Of a stretch of 34,265 nt of DNA, positions 32,939 to 34,265 are shown piece by piece. Under the pieces are notes generated by a model. The model did no database searches. It had not been told where the DNA came from and saw nothing but the letters and a program-made list of their open reading frames with translations. Source of the DNA: Arthrobacter sp. SDTb3-6 (lineage in GTDB: Bacteria; Actinomycetota; Actinomycetes; Actinomycetales; Micrococcaceae). The DNA is taken from positions 1-34,265 of the forward strand of contig NZ_JAAMFN010000040.1 of assembly GCF_013376095.1 (NCBI RefSeq), in the 5' to 3' direction. Numbering within the stretch: the first letter of the stretch is position 1; each line of letters starts with the position of its first letter. Position numbers and translations under genes: made by a program.

Positions 32939-32966
32939 CATGGCACCTGACTTCACGGAGGCCACC

Positions 32967-33716
32967 ATGGCAACGGCGCAATCCTTCCGCTCGGACGGAC
33001 ATGGCAGTTTGGCGCGCGTCGGTGTGGCACTCAGCCACGGCTTTACCGGCTCCCCCGTCAGCCTCCGCTCCTGGTCGGAGTCCCTCGCCAACGAAGGCTA
33101 TGCCGTGAACATGCCGCTGCTGGCGGGCCACGGCACCACGTGGCAGGACCTTTCGCGCACGCCGTGGACCAACTGGTACCGCGACTTTGAAGCCGCCTAT
33201 CTGGAACTCTCCGCCCGCTGCGACACCGTCTTTGTGGCCGGGCTGTCCATGGGCGGCGCCCTTGCCCTGCGGGTCGCGGCCAACCACCCGGTGGCCGGCG
33301 TCGCCGTCGTCAATCCCGGCCTGACGTTCAGCGACGGCCGGGCCAAATATTCGGGCCTGTTGCGGCACATGCTCAAAAGCGTGCCGGCCATTGGCGACGA
33401 CATCAAGGCCCCGGGCATCACCGAGGGCGCCTACCTGCGGACGCCGGTGGCCGCCGTCCATGAACTCTCCAAGCTGTTCGCCGACACCATCGCCCAGCTG
33501 CCCCGCGTGGTGGCACCCACTATCGTTTTCCGTTCCACCGTGGACCACGTGGTGCCGGAATCCAGCATGGCCGCCTTGCGGGCCGGCATAGGTGCGAAGG
33601 AGTTCGAGGTGGTGCCGCTGGGCAACAGCTACCATGTGGCAACCATGGACAATGACGCCGCACAGATCTTCTCCCAGTCCAGTGACTTCTTCCGGAGGCA
33701 TGCACGTGCAGTCTGA
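32967..33716 (+). CDS. Alpha/beta hydrolase (carboxylesterase / monoacylglycerol lipase-like)
   Basis: The 249-residue cytoplasmic protein has the alpha/beta hydrolase layout: oxyanion-side HGFTGSP (24-30), nucleophile elbow GLSMGG (S94), acid D193 in STVDHVVP, and H223 in SYHVATMD. This resembles Est30-type carboxylesterases and bacterial monoacylglycerol lipases. The substrate is not known; closeness to an acyltransferase gene hints at lipid turnover but is weak evidence. The ATG at 32967 follows GGAGG by six bases; an ATG at 32940 is also in frame. The stop overlaps the start of the next gene by 11 bases, so they are translationally coupled. Confidence 0.92.
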   Translation: MATAQSFRSDGHGSLARVGVALSHGFTGSPVSLRSWSESLANEGYAVNMPLLAGHGTTWQDLSRTPWTNWYRDFEAAYLELSARCDTVFVAGLSMGGALALRVAANHPVAGVAVVNPGLTFSDGRAKYSGLLRHMLKSVPAIGDDIKAPGITEGAYLRTPVAAVHELSKLFADTIAQLPRVVAPTIVFRSTVDHVVPESSMAALRAGIGAKEFEVVPLGNSYHVATMDNDAAQIFSQSSDFFRRHARAV

Positions 33717-34265
33717 CCATGGCCACGACACCCCGAGCACCGGCGGCGACGACCGCGACGAGGCCGTCTGGCTCGACCTGGTGGCCCGGCTCCAGGAGCC
33801 TGACGACAGTTTCATGGAGGGCGCCCTCCCTGAGGCGGCGGACGAAGCCGGCACGCCCCCCGCTGCCCCGGCTGCCGGCCCGTCGAAGGGCGTGGACGAC
33901 TTCGACCCCCTGGGCGTGTGGCGCCGGCAGCTTTCGCCCGCCCCGGAGGAACCGCCCTACGGCGGCGGCCGCGGCGGGCCCGCCTCCCCGGACACCGGTC
34001 CGCGCGACTACGCGGCAGCGGATCCGGACGACGAATTTGTCCCTCCGGTGCCGCCGAGCCTGGCCGGGGCGGAACCTGCCATGGTGCTCGCCTGGATCGG
34101 CGCCGCCGGCGGACCCATCTTCCTGGTGCTGGCCGCGATCTTTTGGCGCGGCATGCCGTTGGTGGCTGTCATCGGCGTGATCCTGGCCTTCCTGGCGGGC
34201 ACCGGCTACCTGATTTACCGGCTGCCGAAGAACCGCGATCACGAAGGCGGGGACGGCGCAGTCGT
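33706..34265 (+). CDS. Putative membrane protein, cut by the window end
   Basis: An open frame runs from the GTG at 33706 to the end of the window, giving 186 residues with no stop. GGAGG lies seven bases before the GTG; an ATG at 33700 is too close to it. The first 125 or so residues are acidic, Pro/Gly-rich and probably disordered (DDRDEAVWLDLVARLQEPDD near the N terminus, DDEFVPPVPPSL before the membrane part). Two hydrophobic segments follow (about 126-142 and 147-167) and then a charged tail beginning RLPKNRD. It is coupled to the hydrolase gene. I know similar actinobacterial hypothetical proteins but no function. Confidence 0.85.
   Translation, partial: MQSDHGHDTPSTGGDDRDEAVWLDLVARLQEPDDSFMEGALPEAADEAGTPPAAPAAGPSKGVDDFDPLGVWRRQLSPAPEEPPYGGGRGGPASPDTGPRDYAAADPDDEFVPPVPPSLAGAEPAMVLAWIGAAGGPIFLVLAAIFWRGMPLVAVIGVILAFLAGTGYLIYRLPKNRDHEGGDGAV

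Noticed and set aside
31725-32966. Long N-terminal extension of the hydrolase frame to 31725
   Set aside because: It runs antisense through the acyltransferase gene. The ATG at 32967 has a proper ribosome site and gives a normal family N terminus.

Overview
The window is a GC-rich actinobacterial chromosome segment. Gene content, protein sequences and gene order point to the Micrococcaceae, in or near Arthrobacter; this is recognition from memory, not a database result. About 21 kb is a complete division and cell wall (dcw) cluster, transcribed on the minus strand and read here from its 3' end. In transcription order it runs mraZ, rsmH, ftsL-like, ftsI, murE, murF, mraY, murD, ftsW, murG, murC, ftsQ, ftsZ, pgeF, yggS, sepF, yggT, divIVA, lspA, rluD-like. 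Most junctions from rsmH to ftsQ are overlaps (often ATGA) or gaps of a few bases, so they are probably co-transcribed and translationally coupled. ftsA, murB and ddl are absent, as is usual for actinobacterial dcw clusters. From ftsZ onward the spacing opens up, with a likely ftsZ promoter, a long hairpin after sepF and another after divIVA.

Upstream of mraZ lies the longest gene-free stretch, about 440 bases. It holds a promoter covered by three GTGGAG repeats at exact 10-bp spacing, which is the expected geometry of an MraZ operator. It also holds three opposite-strand pairs with the same spacing, two of them within a 23-bp tandem duplication, and a strong terminator for the next gene, a DUF3040 membrane protein. 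Then comes dinB (DNA polymerase IV).

The right-hand 10 kb follows the order I remember around Rv2169c-Rv2182c of Mycobacterium tuberculosis. It has a lipoprotein, a polyprenyl diphosphate synthase (idsA type), a small Rv2175c-type DNA-binding protein on the opposite strand, a secreted four-LysM lytic transglycosylase, a PknL-position Ser/Thr kinase carrying extracellular PASTA domains, a class II DAHP synthase (aroG), a PlsC-type acyltransferase, an alpha/beta hydrolase and a membrane protein cut by the window end. The kinase, its possible DNA-binding substrate and the cell wall hydrolase together look like a candidate envelope-sensing neighbourhood.

No tRNA, rRNA, insertion sequence, prophage or CRISPR array was seen. 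I found no wholly new system. The most worthwhile leads are the MraZ-box array, the inverted repeat over the ftsZ promoter, three candidate leaderless GTG genes (dinB, the kinase, aroG), the 32-bp tandem repeat at the left edge, and the PASTA kinase neighbourhood.
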